NCBI RefSeq assembly: GCF_000516985.1
Contig: NW_006917095.1
Location: 3,360,942 to 3,424,941 of the forward strand
Reading direction: 5' to 3'
Origin: Pestalotiopsis fici W106-1
Taxonomy: Eukaryota > Ascomycota > Sordariomycetes > Amphisphaeriales > Sporocadaceae
Length of the DNA: 64,000 nt
The stretch's first letter is position 1. Each line of letters begins with the position of its first letter. Both the position numbers and the translations under genes were made by a program. Positions 45,608 through 57,941 of the stretch are shown here, piece after piece. Under the pieces are notes generated by a model that worked only from the letters and a program-made list of their open reading frames with translations, did not search any database and was not told the DNA's origin.

Positions 45608-48232
45608 TTATAGCTCGTCGTGACTATGTCCCGGGGCAGCCAGGTCAGGCATGGCCATGATCTTGACAATGAGACTTGTCCATCCGGTAAAGTGCTGAGT
45701 GCGCTGGCCGCGGCCCGTCTCTGGGTTGTACTGCTCCCAGGCGAAGCCAGTCTCCTCCCAGCTGTTGTATACAGTGTCGACGAGTGCTCCACGAAGGCGA
45801 CTGTAGAGATCAACGGCCGTGGCTTTGAAGGGGCCGTCTTGGCGCGCAACATTCTAATTGGAATTAGTATCCGTGATGTCAAAGGAATAAAGTGACAAGA
45901 AATGAAAGAAATCAACACTTACGTAGAGCTGGACGACGACCAGGTAGTTGATGTTGATCCAAACCGGGCTGCGCCAGTAGTTCTCGTCTGTGCCATAAAG
46001 CTCGTTCTTCTTGCTCAAGCTACGGATACCATGGGGACTCCAGAGTTCTTCCTCGTCACCAATGAGCTTGAGAAGGTTGCCGAGCTTGGGGTCATCATGC
46101 TTCAGCAGTCCGGTCAAGAAGGGGAACAAGGTGATGTAGCCCTTGTGACAGACGAGCTGGTTCTCCTCAAATGCGTCAATGGTGGCATCGCAGAAGCAGC
46201 CCTCCTCCTCTGACCAGTGAAGGTCTACGAGGTTGTGCTCAATATTGTCGAGAACGGTGGCATAGTCTTTGGCATCTGCCTCTTCACCAATTGCAGTGGC
46301 AATGGTGTTCAAGGTTTTCGCCATGAGACCGACCCATGACATGAGATCGAGATGAAGCTCACCGGGGTGCGGAGGTTGAGGGCGGGGATAGTCGTCGAGA
46401 CCGCTGGTCAGGATGTGCTGGACGGATCTGCCGCGCCATCTGTAAGCCTCCCTCGACGAGTGGGCCTCTCGCTCGTAAGACTTGATATCGCCGAACTGGG
46501 TCTTCTTGAACCAGTAGAACTGGCGTCGCAGTAGGGGATAGATATCCTGCAGATACTTCAAGCCCATAGAAGGATTGGCGAGAAGGGCACTGTCATGGTG
46601 AAGGCCCTGTCGGGAGAGGGTCTCCCTCTTGGATGCTTGAGTTCCATTGGCCTTCTGAAGCTTTTCGAGGAAGTTCTCAATGATCAAGAACAGTGTCGGC
46701 GGGTTCGCATAGTGAGGGTACTGAATCTGGAACTCTGCAGGCACCTTACTGCGAGCCTCGTCACCCAGGATCTGCTCACGAGCAATCCAACCATCTTCGT
46801 CCATCAGGTTGTACCAGCTCTTGACGATTTCCATGGCCAGGTCCGTGTCCCATTCAATGATGGGCATGAGGTGGAAACCCTCGTCCCAAAGGAATCCTCG
46901 GGGAAAGAAAGGCCGAGAGGGAATGCTACTAAAGAGTTCAAAAGGTCCCTCGGCCTGCTCCTGGTGTCGAGCTCTAGCCTCTGCAGTATCCTCCCAGAAT
47001 CCCTCATTCTCCTCCTCATACTCGGGTGCGTTGGATCGATCGACGACTTGGTTGCCGTAAAAGTATCCGATGCCTCCAGCAAGGTTGGATAGCAAGCTAC
47101 GACCAAATTTCTGGTACTTTTGGGCATTGAAGGGCTCCAGCGGCGCCAGGACATCGAGGAACTTTTCGCTGAAAGACTCCGTGGTCAACTTGATCTCGCG
47201 AGTAAGGTCGTCGCTTGTCACATCCTTGCCAGCAGAGCCGCTGCTGAAGAGAACGTCGAATTCGAACGGGCCCTCAAACACCTTCTGGATCATTTGCACG
47301 TTACCCTTCCCGGCATTATTGGAAAGCTGGTAGGTCTGCCACGGAGGAGGTGCATTGTCTGCGCCAAATTCCTCAACAATGCCGTCCACGCCCTGCTTAA
47401 GCTGCGTGAATAGGACCTCCCTTGCTCGCCAAAGGTGTTCCTCGGGCATTGCCAATGACTGAACGATTGTCTTCTCCAAGTCGCGCCGCTGTGAGATGGC
47501 GTGGTTGCTGTGAGGGTGGTCACCCTTGCCCTTTGTGATGACCATCTTCCATTCACCAAGATCCTCTGAGCTTCCTGTAAGGGTCACATCCGCGTCGAAG
47601 CCGAACTCGTCTCCGTCATCTGTGACCTGAATCTCGTCCCAGCGGGGCTCCGAAGTCACGTAGAAGACGACGGTTGTCTTGAGGTCGTCGGGCGCATCTG
47701 ATCTGGGTTCGCCCTTGATGCGTGCAGCCCAGCTGCCGCCATGAGTACCGCCAGGAATCTTTACAAATGAAGTCGTAATATCAATCTTATTCTGGGTATC
47801 GTGGATTGTCTGAACGCCGCCCTTTCTGGTGTCGTACTCGTCCCAGCCATAGCCAGCCATGCCTTCGTTCTGCTCGCAAGTGTATCGGAAACCTGTAGCA
47901 AGAGTATCAGAATTGAATTCGCACACCCCATGTGCCATGGACTGACGCAAAGTCCACGGGGAAGACTCACTGTTTTGAACGTCGACAAAGTTGTCAACCT
48001 TGGCCCACATCAATCCCGTCATGATGCTCTTGGGCAAGCGAGGCCGGACGCCAAAGTACAAGTTTGGACGGTAGGGACCCCATAACAAGCTCTGGTTGTT
48101 CTCGCGAGCGACAGCATCACTCAGAATCGTCTCATCCTGAGCTTCGGCGCGAGCTCCGCTGATGAAGGCATTGCCGGCGACCAGAAGGAGGAGGAACGAC
48201 AGCAGAGCTGTCAATTGGTCACGGATTGCCAT
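45608..48232 (-). CDS. CWH41: Mannosyl-oligosaccharide glucosidase I (GH63, ER)
   Basis: Exons read leftward: 48232-47971, 47892-45923, 45853-45608; 825 residues. A hydrophobic N-terminal segment (LTALLSFLLLLVAGNAF) acts as signal anchor. Then come LLWGPYRPNLYFGVRPRLPK, FRYTCEQNEGMAGYGWDEYD, RGFLWDEGFHLMPIIEWD and, in the last exon, ETGFAWEQYNPETGRGQRTQ with the catalytic-region Glu. The enzyme removes the terminal alpha-1,2-glucose from Glc3Man9GlcNAc2 on new glycoproteins in the ER. Removal of the 78-base intron 47893-47970 restores the conserved VDNFVDVQNSFRYTC; because the intron is a multiple of three without stops, the frame is open through it. Confidence 0.95.
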
Positions 48233-49169
48233 GGCTTTAAGATTGTGATTCCACCATCTGTGTTGCCGACAGTCGCAGCTTCGTCGGTATAAAACAGGGA
48301 AAGAAAGGCTGGTTGGATAGTATCGCAAAAAGCCAACCTTGGGTGATTAAAAGGTATAGTGTTGTTCGTTTCTGGACACGGTTTTGGGTTTTTGGAGCTG
48401 CGTCAGCGCTTTGGGAGCTTCGTAGGTCCCTGACAAGGTGTACGCAATACCCCTGTAAATCCACGAATACGGTCTGGTTAGCGCAAGAAGCTTCCCCTGA
48501 TTAATGCCCGCCGCTGTGAAGTAAAGGGACGGGACCGGGAACGGCGGGGCATTTTTGAGTACCGATCTCTTATCGATAATGTATACTGCTACAAATATGT
48601 ATGGTTGTTTGTCCATGTTGCACCTTGACTTGGCAATACCCGCTATCATGGTTATAGTGATTTTATGATTATGGAAAAAGTATCTCCTGTATCTATCATT
48701 ACTCCATGCTCCATATATGCCCCATCGTGTCCTGCTCAGCCTATGAAAGAGGAGGGTACCGGACATATGCCGATGGCTGCAAGCCGTGTATGAATGATTT
48801 ACCTAACGGCCACACACAATACAATAGAAATGTTGTCGTTGCTAAAGTGTCGATGGCTTCTTCGCCTTGGATATGATGAATCCTGATTCATGGAATTGAC
48901 ACTAAGATTTATGGATCAACGGCCAGCGGTGTTTTGGTATACAAATCCTGACTCCAATACTGCAGCTCCAATCCCCGTAGGACTACGAGCACGGGCTCGG
49001 GGTAGCACAAAGTATGTCGACTCGACAATGTCCCAAATACATATTCGCTCTCATTATGGTATCGTTTCCATGGTTGTCGTGGATGTAGAATTCGAATACT
49101 GGCATGACCACCATAAAGCCAAAGACAGTTGGAAGTTTGCTGTAAGTATTGTCAGCCGTCGTGGCAAAC
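48233..49169. other. Intergenic region, promoter side of CWH41 and 3' side of the SNRNP27-like gene
   Basis: No supported feature. A 98-codon open frame at 48890-49186 overlaps the neighbouring gene end and has no recognisable domain. Confidence 0.45.
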
Positions 49170-49976
49170 CTATCGGCCAGGACTGAGAGGCCGATTGAAA
49201 CCTCCCACGCGATTCATGTACTGGCGATATTCGGTTTTCTTCTCCTTCCTGACGCCTCCAACGTTGTTGCCCACAACTTTGGTGTTCTTGGTTGTGCCGA
49301 ATCCTCCGAATCCCATCATTGCCTGCATGGCAGCCAAGCCATCGTCAACCTCGACTTCCTCTTCTTCTTCGTCCACTTCACCGTCTTCATCCATGGCATC
49401 ACCCCTGTCTTCACTGGTTGCCCTCCCACGGCTCTCATCCTCTCTGCTAGGACGCGGTACATCCTCGTCGTTCTTACCGACGCGGAATGATAGTGGGGTG
49501 TTCCGATCATTCTTGGGACGTGACGGGAGAGGAGACTCGTGTTCCGAACGCAGATCTTTTCTCGAGGTGGCATCTCTCGCTGTTTCTTTGCCAAACCGCA
49601 GGTCTTCAGCATCTCTGCTGTCGTGCCGCGACTCCTGCTCGCGGTCATCGCGGCGTCGCCTGTCTGAGTCTCTGTCTCGGTCCCGATCCCTGTCACCATG
49701 CTCGCGGTCGCGGTCTCGGTCTCGGCCGTGGCCTCGCTCTCTGTCTCTGTCGCGATACCTGTCGGAGGGCGCATCTCCACGGTCGCGTGCGCCTCCACGA
49801 TCACGGTCGCGTCTGTCGCTTCTTCCTGGTGATCCTGATCTTGACCTGTGCCTGTGGCTTCTGTCGTCTCTTCTTCTATCATCTCTTCGGTCGTCTCTGC
49901 GGTCGCTGCGTCTATCATAGTCTCGTCTTCTGTCGTAGTCACGATCGCGCGGTCCGCGCCCTCCGCGTCGCTCCAT
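49170..49976 (-). CDS. SNRNP27-like U4/U6.U5 tri-snRNP protein with RD/RS-rich N-terminus
   Basis: Intronless, 268 residues. The first about 130 residues are Arg-Asp and Arg-Ser dipeptides (MERRGGRGPRDRDYDRRRDY onwards). The C-terminal 55 residues form the conserved SNRNP27 domain: AAMQAMMGFGGFGTT, KNTKVVGNNVGG and KTEYRQYMNRVGGFNRP. In human this protein belongs to the tri-snRNP and contacts U6 near the 5' splice site. An acidic linker (DEDGEVDEEEEEVEVDD) separates the halves. Confidence 0.9.
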   Translation of the reverse strand: MERRGGRGPRDRDYDRRRDYDRRSDRRDDRRDDRRRDDRSHRHRSRSGSPGRSDRRDRDRGGARDRGDAPSDRYRDRDRERGHGRDRDRDREHGDRDRDRDRDSDRRRRDDREQESRHDSRDAEDLRFGKETARDATSRKDLRSEHESPLPSRPKNDRNTPLSFRVGKNDEDVPRPSREDESRGRATSEDRGDAMDEDGEVDEEEEEVEVDDGLAAMQAMMGFGGFGTTKNTKVVGNNVGGVRKEKKTEYRQYMNRVGGFNRPLSPGR

Positions 49977-50661
49977 GTTGGGTTGTTTGTTCCTTTCCAG
50001 TTGAGATATTCGGCAGATTCGTAACTCGGGTGGCTATCGCAGCAGATTATGAAGTGTTTGTGAAGTATTCTTGGCGTTGTGTCGGCGGGCGTTGGGGAGA
50101 ATAAAAATCTTATAGGGACAAACGGGATGAGAATACAGGCCTTCAAATTCTAGATTGTCGCGGAATGTCGACCGGGAAGTGGGGCCATGCGACAGCACTC
50201 GGGTCCAAAATCCACCAACATGGACCAAGTACCAAGCACGCAGCTGCCTTATATGCAAAAGGACATCACTCCATACTTCCTGTCAATTTACCTCGATTTA
50301 CACAATTTCAAGGTTCAATGTGATGCGATTTCCTCCCGAGCCTAATATTTACTCAGTAAAAATATAGACAAGGCGTGTGAACAGCATACACAGCTTGTGC
50401 AATTCTCTGTATGAAGTAACCACTACCTTACCCTAAATCTACCTAGGGGCACGCAGCCAGCAATTGAATGCTCCATGAACCTGGGAAGCGCCATAAGCCA
50501 AGATCTGGCACAGAGGTTTTAAACAACCAGCGTGCATATGGAGTGCCTCCGCCCGAGTTCTGGGATGACACATACATTTGGACATCCTGAGAATGTGAAC
50601 CAAATTCCAGTCACTCTACCAATGTATCTTTCTCCAGGTTTGTAAAGCCACTTCTTTAATC
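49977..50661. other. Intergenic region at the border of the accessory block
   Basis: Promoter side of the SNRNP27-like gene. I see nothing coding or repetitive in it. Confidence 0.45.
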
Positions 50662-51300
50662 ATGAATGGTCATTCGAGGCCTCCTGACGCAGCAAACATC
50701 ATGCAGACCGATTGGTAGTGGAAAGTGTACCAACTCAATATCGTCGTCTTGGGCGTAGGTATGTGACTCATTTTCACCTATGTCACCAAATAATTAGACT
50801 AACAAGTTTGTACAGGTCTCACTGGTAAATTTGCAGCGTAGCGCTTGCTTCAGGCGCATTCAGAGACATAGCCGGCCACTCTGGAGCGTGGCTATTGTGT
50901 CGAACGAGTATGGAGCGAGCGTGCAGGATCCAAGACTTCAAGGTTGCTTCACTTGTGCTGTTTTTCGACATGATATAGGACGGATTAAGATCCCAGCTTC
51001 TGGTCGTAATGGCCACGTGGCACAGGCAAATTCTCCGGCATGTCCATGGATTATTCGCATTATTGGAAACGGCTTGCTGGGATCTGCAGCCTTCGCGCCT
51101 ATTAATCTGACTGCGTCGTATAGTAGGAGTTGGAGCGTCACAAGCGAGGATCATGGTATCCATGTAGCTGTCTTATCTTATTCCCTAACGACCTTCGTGA
51201 ACATCGTTCCTCTATCACCACCTTTGCCATGGAGCCTGTGGGCACTTTATCTGCTTCTCTGGATATTTCAGTTTGCAATTATGCTGGCTCCTTAGTATAA
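50662..51300 (+). pseudogene. Decayed FAD-dependent monooxygenase fragment
   Basis: From ATG 50662 the frame reads MNGHSRPPDAANIMQTDW, then a stop, then VYQLNIVVLGVG to 50758. A well-formed intron (GTATGT ... CTAAC ... TACAG, 50759-50815) leads to GLTGKFAA, stop, RLLQAHSET, stop. Joined, the fragment reproduces the N-terminal FAD-binding pattern of aromatic-ring monooxygenases (I-V-V-x-G-x-G-x-x-G, then A-x-x-L-x-Q-A-H-S). In a shifted frame near 50905-50935, EYGASVQDP matches the next family block (E-x-G-A-x-x-Q-x-P). At least three in-frame stops and a frameshift show that it is dead. The right boundary is uncertain: stop-interrupted open stretches continue to about 52130 but I cannot align them to the family. 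Confidence 0.7.
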
Positions 51301-52448
51301 ATAATGACCAAGGCTTTGAAACGCGACAGTGAGTGAGTTGATACCCTGTCTCTTGCCAAATCCTATGAACTATGGCATATATTGACAGTTTCTAGGATCA
51401 TCCAGCATAACGGGGACCGCCGAAGACCATGCTGTCGCTGGGAACGTTCATTTTCGTCACGCCGATGTCAATCGTCTGTGCGGAAAAGAGATGTGCCTTA
51501 TTGATGAGGATGGAACACATTTCCCATGTCACGGGATGTTGTGTGGGCGTGAGAGGAGAGTTGGGCTTGACATGTTTGATCACAACACGCTCATGACACT
51601 CGGCTTACCTTTTTCCCAAGAACCTAGAACCGTAAAATGAGACCGCCAAGTGGGACAAGCTTGTAGGCGAGGCAGACGAACTGATCCTTCAGCGGTTAGC
51701 CATGCTCAGAAACCCACATGAGGACTACCACAACTGGGACGAGCCAACGCCGTATCGACTTGATCGCATAATGGCTCCCTTGTACGACGAATCTATTCTC
51801 TTTTAAAATCACATGATTACCGGAACAAAATTATCGCAGCCGAGGCGCAAGCCATGTGGGCAGTGGCTGACTGGGTGGAAGTAGCTTACTGGTGGGACAT
51901 GCGTTCAAGCTGGCCCCTGCCGCAGAAAGGGAAACCAATATTGTCCACATGATTGCTGGAACAAGCGTCGCTATCTCTCAAATGGCGACTCTAGAAATTT
52001 TGATGGCGTCTCGTTCGTAGATGGCCTGTTGGACGAGATCACCCTCACAGCGCCTTGGGAAAGTGGCTGGCCCTGCACCTATCATCCCTGCGGATCTAAG
52101 CAAGTTGTGGCAGAAATATCTCCGTAAAGCTTCTACTTGATGCTGGTACTGTGCAGTGTTTCTTTTAATAGTTTTGCCGAAGCTCAGCATATCTTATAGC
52201 GGACCCTTGTTGAACCGCGACTTGAAGCAGTGCGGCTAGAATCTGGAGGAGTGCCAAGTGAATAGATCCATGCAACTGTGCCGCGCCCTGAACCAGGTTG
52301 AACAGTCACGACATATATCGACGGCGGCGGCATAAATAGCTTTTCTCTGTATCCGACACGGGCTGTAACACAAATTCTCAAAGACTCAACTTTGCACTTG
52401 TTGATGCTCCTTTGGTTCAGAGCTCATACTCTACAGCTGTTTCAAGTC
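51301..52448. other. Stop-interrupted stretch, possibly further relic sequence
   Basis: Holds open, non-ATG stretches on the plus strand at about 51412-51639 (with CLIDEDGTHFPCHG) and 51652-51804 (with WDEPTPYRLDRIMAPLYDE). Both end in stops and neither belongs to a family I can name. They may continue the decayed monooxygenase or be another dead gene. The final 100 bases serve as the P450 promoter. Confidence 0.4.
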
Positions 52449-54214
52449 ATGGCATTCATTGGACCGCTCGTTCCTTACGGGCTTGTCGTTTTAGCTGCTT
52501 ATGTGAGACCATATTTTTCATATACTGTACCTAACTACGTAATATACTAACAATCTTGAGGTGTGGAGTTTGTCTTGATCTTGGGCTACCGTGTTCTAGT
52601 ACATCCACTTCGAAAGTATCCCGGTCCATTTTTTGCAAGTCTCTCAGAGGCATATGGAGGATTATATGCCCTTCGAAAGAGTCTTCATTTGCAGACGTAT
52701 TATAACCACCTCAACTATGGTAAGCTGTGATACCAAACAAAGCCATTAGTTTCTGCTAAAATCTACGATAGGACCGGTTGTGAGAGAGGCACCCGATCGG
52801 CTCGTGTTCAATACAGTCACAGCTTTACAAGGTATGTGTTTGGAGGCTTCGCGATCTCGTTTCAAGTTCTGATTATGACAGATATCTATCAAAATGAGAA
52901 CAGCACGAAGTCGTACGTCTATCTGGCGGCACAACCTGACAAGCCCAATATTTTCACCATTGCAGACAAGAACGAGCATCGTCCAAAAAGGAAACTCATC
53001 AGCCATGTCCTCTCGGATCATTCAATGAGAAAGTTTGAATCTTCTATGCTGGCACAGATTGATATTTTCCTAAAACAGATTCTGTATTTCAAGTCGTCGG
53101 CATACAACATGACACCTGCATGTCGCCACATGGGTCTAAACATTGCTGGAAAGCTCGGCTTTGGTTTCGACCTCGGCCTCCAGACAGATGACACAAACAG
53201 GAGTCTTCCCACCGCCATCACACTCGGAAACCATAAAACAAACGCATGTATGCAATTCACGACCCTTGCGGTACTACTCAAGCCTGGATTCATTGTGAAT
53301 ATGTTCACTAGCAGCCTAAGGGCCCGACTGATGGACATGTTGATGAGCATGATAAAATCTCGTCTGGCTAAACCATCAGATGCCGAACAAGATTTGTTGG
53401 CTGTTTATGCAGAACAGTCCGATAGTGATATCAAAAATATCAAGCAGCAGAGCCTCTGGGCCGAGGCTGTCTTTTTCTTTGCAGCTGGTATGCTTTCTTT
53501 ACTCTCATTCAAGATAGTTCTTGGTTTCTAAACTAATTCTTGCTCGCAGGAGGGGAAACCATAGCATCGACCCTGTCTGCTGCATTCTTTTACCTTTCGC
53601 GTAACGCTGAGATTTACGAAAAGCTGGCCGAGGAGATACGGACTACGTTCCAATCAGCCGATGAAATCCGCGGCGGATCAAAGCTTTCTGGCTGTCGATA
53701 CCTGCGTGCTTGCATCGACGAAACGATGCGCATGTCTCCCCCAGTACCCTCGACTCTATGGCGCGAGGCCGTCAAAGGCCAGTCACTGGTCGTAGATGGT
53801 CACGCCATTCCTCCAGGGACTCAGGTTGGGGTGAATATCTACAGCCTTCACCATAACGAGGAATATTTCCCGGATTCGTTCAAATTTGACCCCGAAAGAT
53901 GGATGCCTGGTGCACAGCCCGGCCGAGCCCACCACGCAGCCTTTACGCCGTTTTCCTTTGGATCTCGTGGATGTGCTGGAAAGTCAATGGCGTATCTCGA
54001 GATGAGTCTTGTTTTGGCCAAGACGCTGTGGTACTTTGACTTTCAGAGGGCGTCCTCTGGTGCTGAGAAGATCATGGGAGATGGTATATCTGGCTTCACA
54101 CATCATGGGGGCGAGGAGACCGAGTTTCCGATGTACAATCTTTTCGCCGCGGGTCACGATGGGCCAGTTCTCAAGTTTACTTCGCGGGGCACTTGGTGCG
54201 ATGAATTGCAATAG
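52449..54214 (+). CDS. Cytochrome P450 monooxygenase
   Basis: Exons 52449-52502, 52569-52719, 52772-52831, 52882-53487 and 53550-54214; 511 residues. A hydrophobic N-terminal anchor (LVVLAAYFVLILGYRVLV) is followed by the HPLRKYPGP hinge. The I-helix is at AGGETIAS, spliced across intron 4. The K-helix ExxR is in CIDETMRMSPPVP (about residue 348), the PERF-type segment is FDPERWMPG and the heme-binding loop is FSFGSRGCAGKS with the Cys ligand near residue 431. It looks intact. This class acts on terpenoids, polyketides or other small molecules in the ER; the substrate is not inferable. It stands between the dead FAD monooxygenase and the GMC oxidoreductase. Confidence 0.93.
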
Positions 54215-55679
54215 ACCCAAGTATCTGAGTCAATCATACAGAATCGTTTTGTCTTCTGGCCCCACGCATATATTCCGTGTGTTTCGGAAAGAAATTCAAG
54301 AAGAAAGGGTCTTTGGGCATTTTATAATTTCAGCGTTATTCAATTGGAGATGTGCAATGTCCGCTGCGTCGTGTTCCTCTTGCCTGTGACTTGACCCACC
54401 TTCAAGTGTAAAACCAATGGCCCTAGCTTAACCCTAGCCCGACCCCGACGAAACTAACAACTATTCGATACTTTCCAAGCAAATAGCAATGAACAAATCC
54501 AGTCCTGTCCAGTCTCTTTCTACCACAATTGCTGCATACAGCCCAGTGGCAGACGTATTTCTAAAGGTAAGTTGGGTCGAATTGAAAATACCAGAGAAAC
54601 AGATACTCATTGGTGTTTCGGACCTGGACATCTTGAAAGGGACCGTGCTGTCGGTGGCAGTCTGGCCAAACAAACTATGATTGCTACTATCCTTCTAGTT
54701 GATATAATATATATCCCCAATATTCATGCTGGAAATGCCCTTGACCGCGAATCCAGCAATAGTGACACAAAGGCTCTGCATCATCGCCATGGGCACCAGC
54801 CTGAATCATAACCTCTCATTGCACAATCCAGAAGCAAATATTCATGGGTTTTGGGTGAACGCGAGACGTGTACGGTAGAGTACTGATCCATCAGGACTTG
54901 TGGAATGTCCGCCTCGTCGGGTTTGGTGCGTAAAAGGGCCTAAAATTATTGAAGAAGAAAGCACAACTCTAGTGTTCAGCGCAGCCTGGATGAGTTTGTC
55001 TCACAAAAAGGATGGGGCCAGAGATCTTTTTGTTAACCCGTCACGAGCCGAGCAAAGAGTTCCACTGTCTTTAGAAAACCCAAGCACCAGCAACTATATG
55101 GTTTTATCGTAACCAACCACACGGTAGACCTAGTCCGCAGACCATCTAATAATGTTCCTCGGATCCATTCCAACCACTGCCTTGCTAATTATAGAACCTG
55201 TCTTAGAATCAAGCCTAGTTCTTATGTACATCCATTGTAAAGTGCGGACATACTGTCGATCTCGTTTCCTATTTTGACGTGCAAGACTCATAAGAAGAAC
55301 AACTCGCAGTGAATACAGTCAGTGTGGCTCGTGCTCTATCGTCTTTGCATAACACATGAGGAGAGCGCTACTATAGGCCGGCACCCTTGGCGGTAAGTTG
55401 AGCCACATCTTGGCGACTTGGCATACCTCGCGTTTGTCAAGTTTCTTAAATCCGCACCCTTGGACACTTATAGTTCCTGGGCAATTCGAATATGACGGAC
55501 TTTGGTGAGACTTTAGCAGCAGCGATCAATTTGGAGAAGGCGAGCACGGAGATAGCGATGCATTGTACGCGACCATGGAGCAGATATATAGAGACAAGAA
55601 GACTCGGTAAGACAATGAGAATAATATCAACAAACACTCATCACTGAACATTGCATCTCGTCGAAATCCACACGCAAAT
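54215..55679. other. Intergenic region of 1.5 kb
   Basis: Between the tandem P450 and GMC genes. Small open frames (54461-54673 minus, 54900-55112 plus) have no recognisable features. Nothing else was seen. Confidence 0.45.
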
Positions 55680-57941
55680 ATGCGAAAGACATCATTCTTC
55701 TCTCCCCTGATGCTCGCGAGCTGTGTCGCGGCATTGCCAGTTGCAAATGATGCTGCCGAGTACGAATATGTGATCATTGGCTCGGGCCCTGGCGGAGGCA
55801 CTCTGGCGTAAGTTGAGCGACAACATACAGGAGAAATACCTTTTAACAATCACCAGGGCAAATCTGGCACGCAGTGGCCACTCAGTCTTCTTGATTGAAG
55901 CCGGAGCTGACAATGGCGACACTCTTCTGCAGCAGATTCCGGCAATGTGAGTACAACCAAGTTGAGAACCATTATTCTTTTCAAATGACTTATGATTTTC
56001 AGGGCCGACCCTGTCTCTGAGCACCCTGAAATGTCTTGGGAGTTCTTCGTCTCTCATTTCCAAAACGATACTCAAGCCCGTCGCGATTCCAAGTTTACTT
56101 ACCGTTTGGCTAACGGGTCCTACTACTACGGTCTTGAACCTCCCGCAGATGCAGAGCCGTAGGATATCCCCTGATACCAGTTATATCTTTGATCATTGAC
56201 TGACTTTCGGTAGTTTGGGTATTTTCTACCCTCGAGGTGCTACACTCGGTGGCTCAGCCCAGCTCAATGCCATGAACTTTGCCCTGCCTCCCGACAACGA
56301 CTGGGAGTACATAGCGGAGCTTACTGGTGACGAATCATGGAGAGCTGATAACATGCGCACGTATTTCACACAAGTTGAAAATTGCACCTATATCCCACCC
56401 GGTACGGAGGGTCATGGATTCGAGGGATTCATTTCGGTATGTGCCATCTATCCCGTTTCTATTGCACAAAAACGCCAGGCTAACGAAATTGCCATGATCA
56501 TAGAGCAACCGTAACAACATATCCTATGTCACTTCACGCCCAGGCGTTGTCGAGGTCCTTCAACATGCGTTCCTCGAAGCTGAGGACATTGACATTACAA
56601 GTCCCGAACAGATTGGAGAGCTCATGGAAAGGGACCTCAATGCGGCCGACGCAGGGCGCTATGCACGCAACGGCATCTACCAACTTCCACTACATTATGA
56701 CGAGTTTCGTCGTCGTGACGGGTCCAGAAACTACATTGTAGAGACACTTGCTGCACGCTCTCCGACCGATGACTCCGCCCTATACCCTCTGACGCTGAGT
56801 ACAAACTCTCTCGCCACCCGCGTTTTATTTGAAAATACACAAGACGGCCGTCCAAAGGCATACGGCGTCGAGTATATGGTTGGCGAGGGGCTTTACGCAG
56901 CTGACAGGAGATATGATGCCGAGGCTGCAGGGGAATTGCGTCGTGTGACGGCATCGCGCGAAGTCATTGTTAGTGGCGGTGCCTTTAACACGCCGCAGAT
57001 TTTGAAGCTCAGTGGCGTCGGACCACGAGATGAGCTGGAAGCATTGGGCATTGACGTCGTAGTGGATCTTCCTGCAGTGGTGAGTTGTGCATCCTTTGCA
57101 CTGATGCCCAGCGATTTCTTGGTGGCTTTGGAACTAACGATGAGTCTTTACACAGGGCTTATATATGCAAGACAACTATGAGGCGGGTGTCACGGTGGAG
57201 GCCGCGATTCCCTGGGAGAACAACCCCTTTGCCGAGTGTCTATTCAACGTCTCCGATTCGTCTGATCCCTGCCTGGTTGAATGGCAGACCACACATACTG
57301 GGCCATATGGTGAAGGTGCAGCACCCATCTCCATGCTCTACCGCACCAGTGTATCCGAGAATGAAGATGCCGACCTTCTCATCTTTGGTGCTGCCGGTAC
57401 GGTGTTTCGCGGCTTCTTCCCCGGCTACTCTACGGCGCACTATCCGGCAGAGTCGTGGTTCTGGTCCATTGCCAAGATGCAGACGCCCGGCGATCAGAGT
57501 CAGGGCACAGTGACGTTGCGCTCTGCTGACCCGAGGGATGTGCCCTCGATTGATTTCAACTGGTTCACCGAGGAGACCAGAGACCGCGATCTCCAGGCCC
57601 TCGAAGAGGGTGTCGCGTTTGCCATGCGCATGTTCAACGCAACGGGGCCGCCTTATGCCCCCTTTACCGTTGTTGAGCCACGGCCCGACGTTGGTGACAC
57701 TAGACAGGCGATTGTGGATGAGGCGTTTAGTCACCACGTCACGTCAACCTGTCGCATGGGACCATCTGCTGAGGACGCCAGCCAAAGATACTGTGTGGAC
57801 TCCAAGTTCAGGGTCCATGGCGTGGATGGGCTCAGAGTGGTTGATGCCTCCGTGTTCCCGAGGACACCTGGAGCCATGCCAGTTGCTCCCACCTTTGTTA
57901 TGAGTCAGAAGGCTTTCAATGTCATTATGGCAGACATCTAG
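55680..57941 (+). CDS. Secreted GMC-family FAD oxidoreductase
   Basis: Exons 55680-55807, 55857-55946, 56003-56158, 56214-56436, 56504-57079 and 57156-57941; 652 residues. A signal peptide ([20 protein letters not shown]) precedes the FAD-binding motif in [23 protein letters not shown] signature 1 is [17 protein letters not shown] and signature 2 is [18 protein letters not shown]. The C-terminal catalytic His lies in [10 protein letters not shown] (about residue 584), and the segment [19 protein letters not shown] closes the FAD domain. Several NxS/T sites fit secretion. Family members oxidise alcohols or sugars outside the cell, or act in secondary metabolism. A partnership with the adjacent P450 is possible but only suggested by position. 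Confidence 0.93.

Noticed and set aside
49316..50146. A long minus-strand frame rich in Thr and Glu overlapping the SNRNP27-like gene
   Set aside because: It is the shifted-frame shadow of Arg-Asp repeat codons; the other frame holds the conserved SNRNP27 domain.
54425..54450. Telomere-like TAACCCTAGCCC sequence
   Set aside because: Only one and a half degenerate units, so too short to be an interstitial telomeric repeat.
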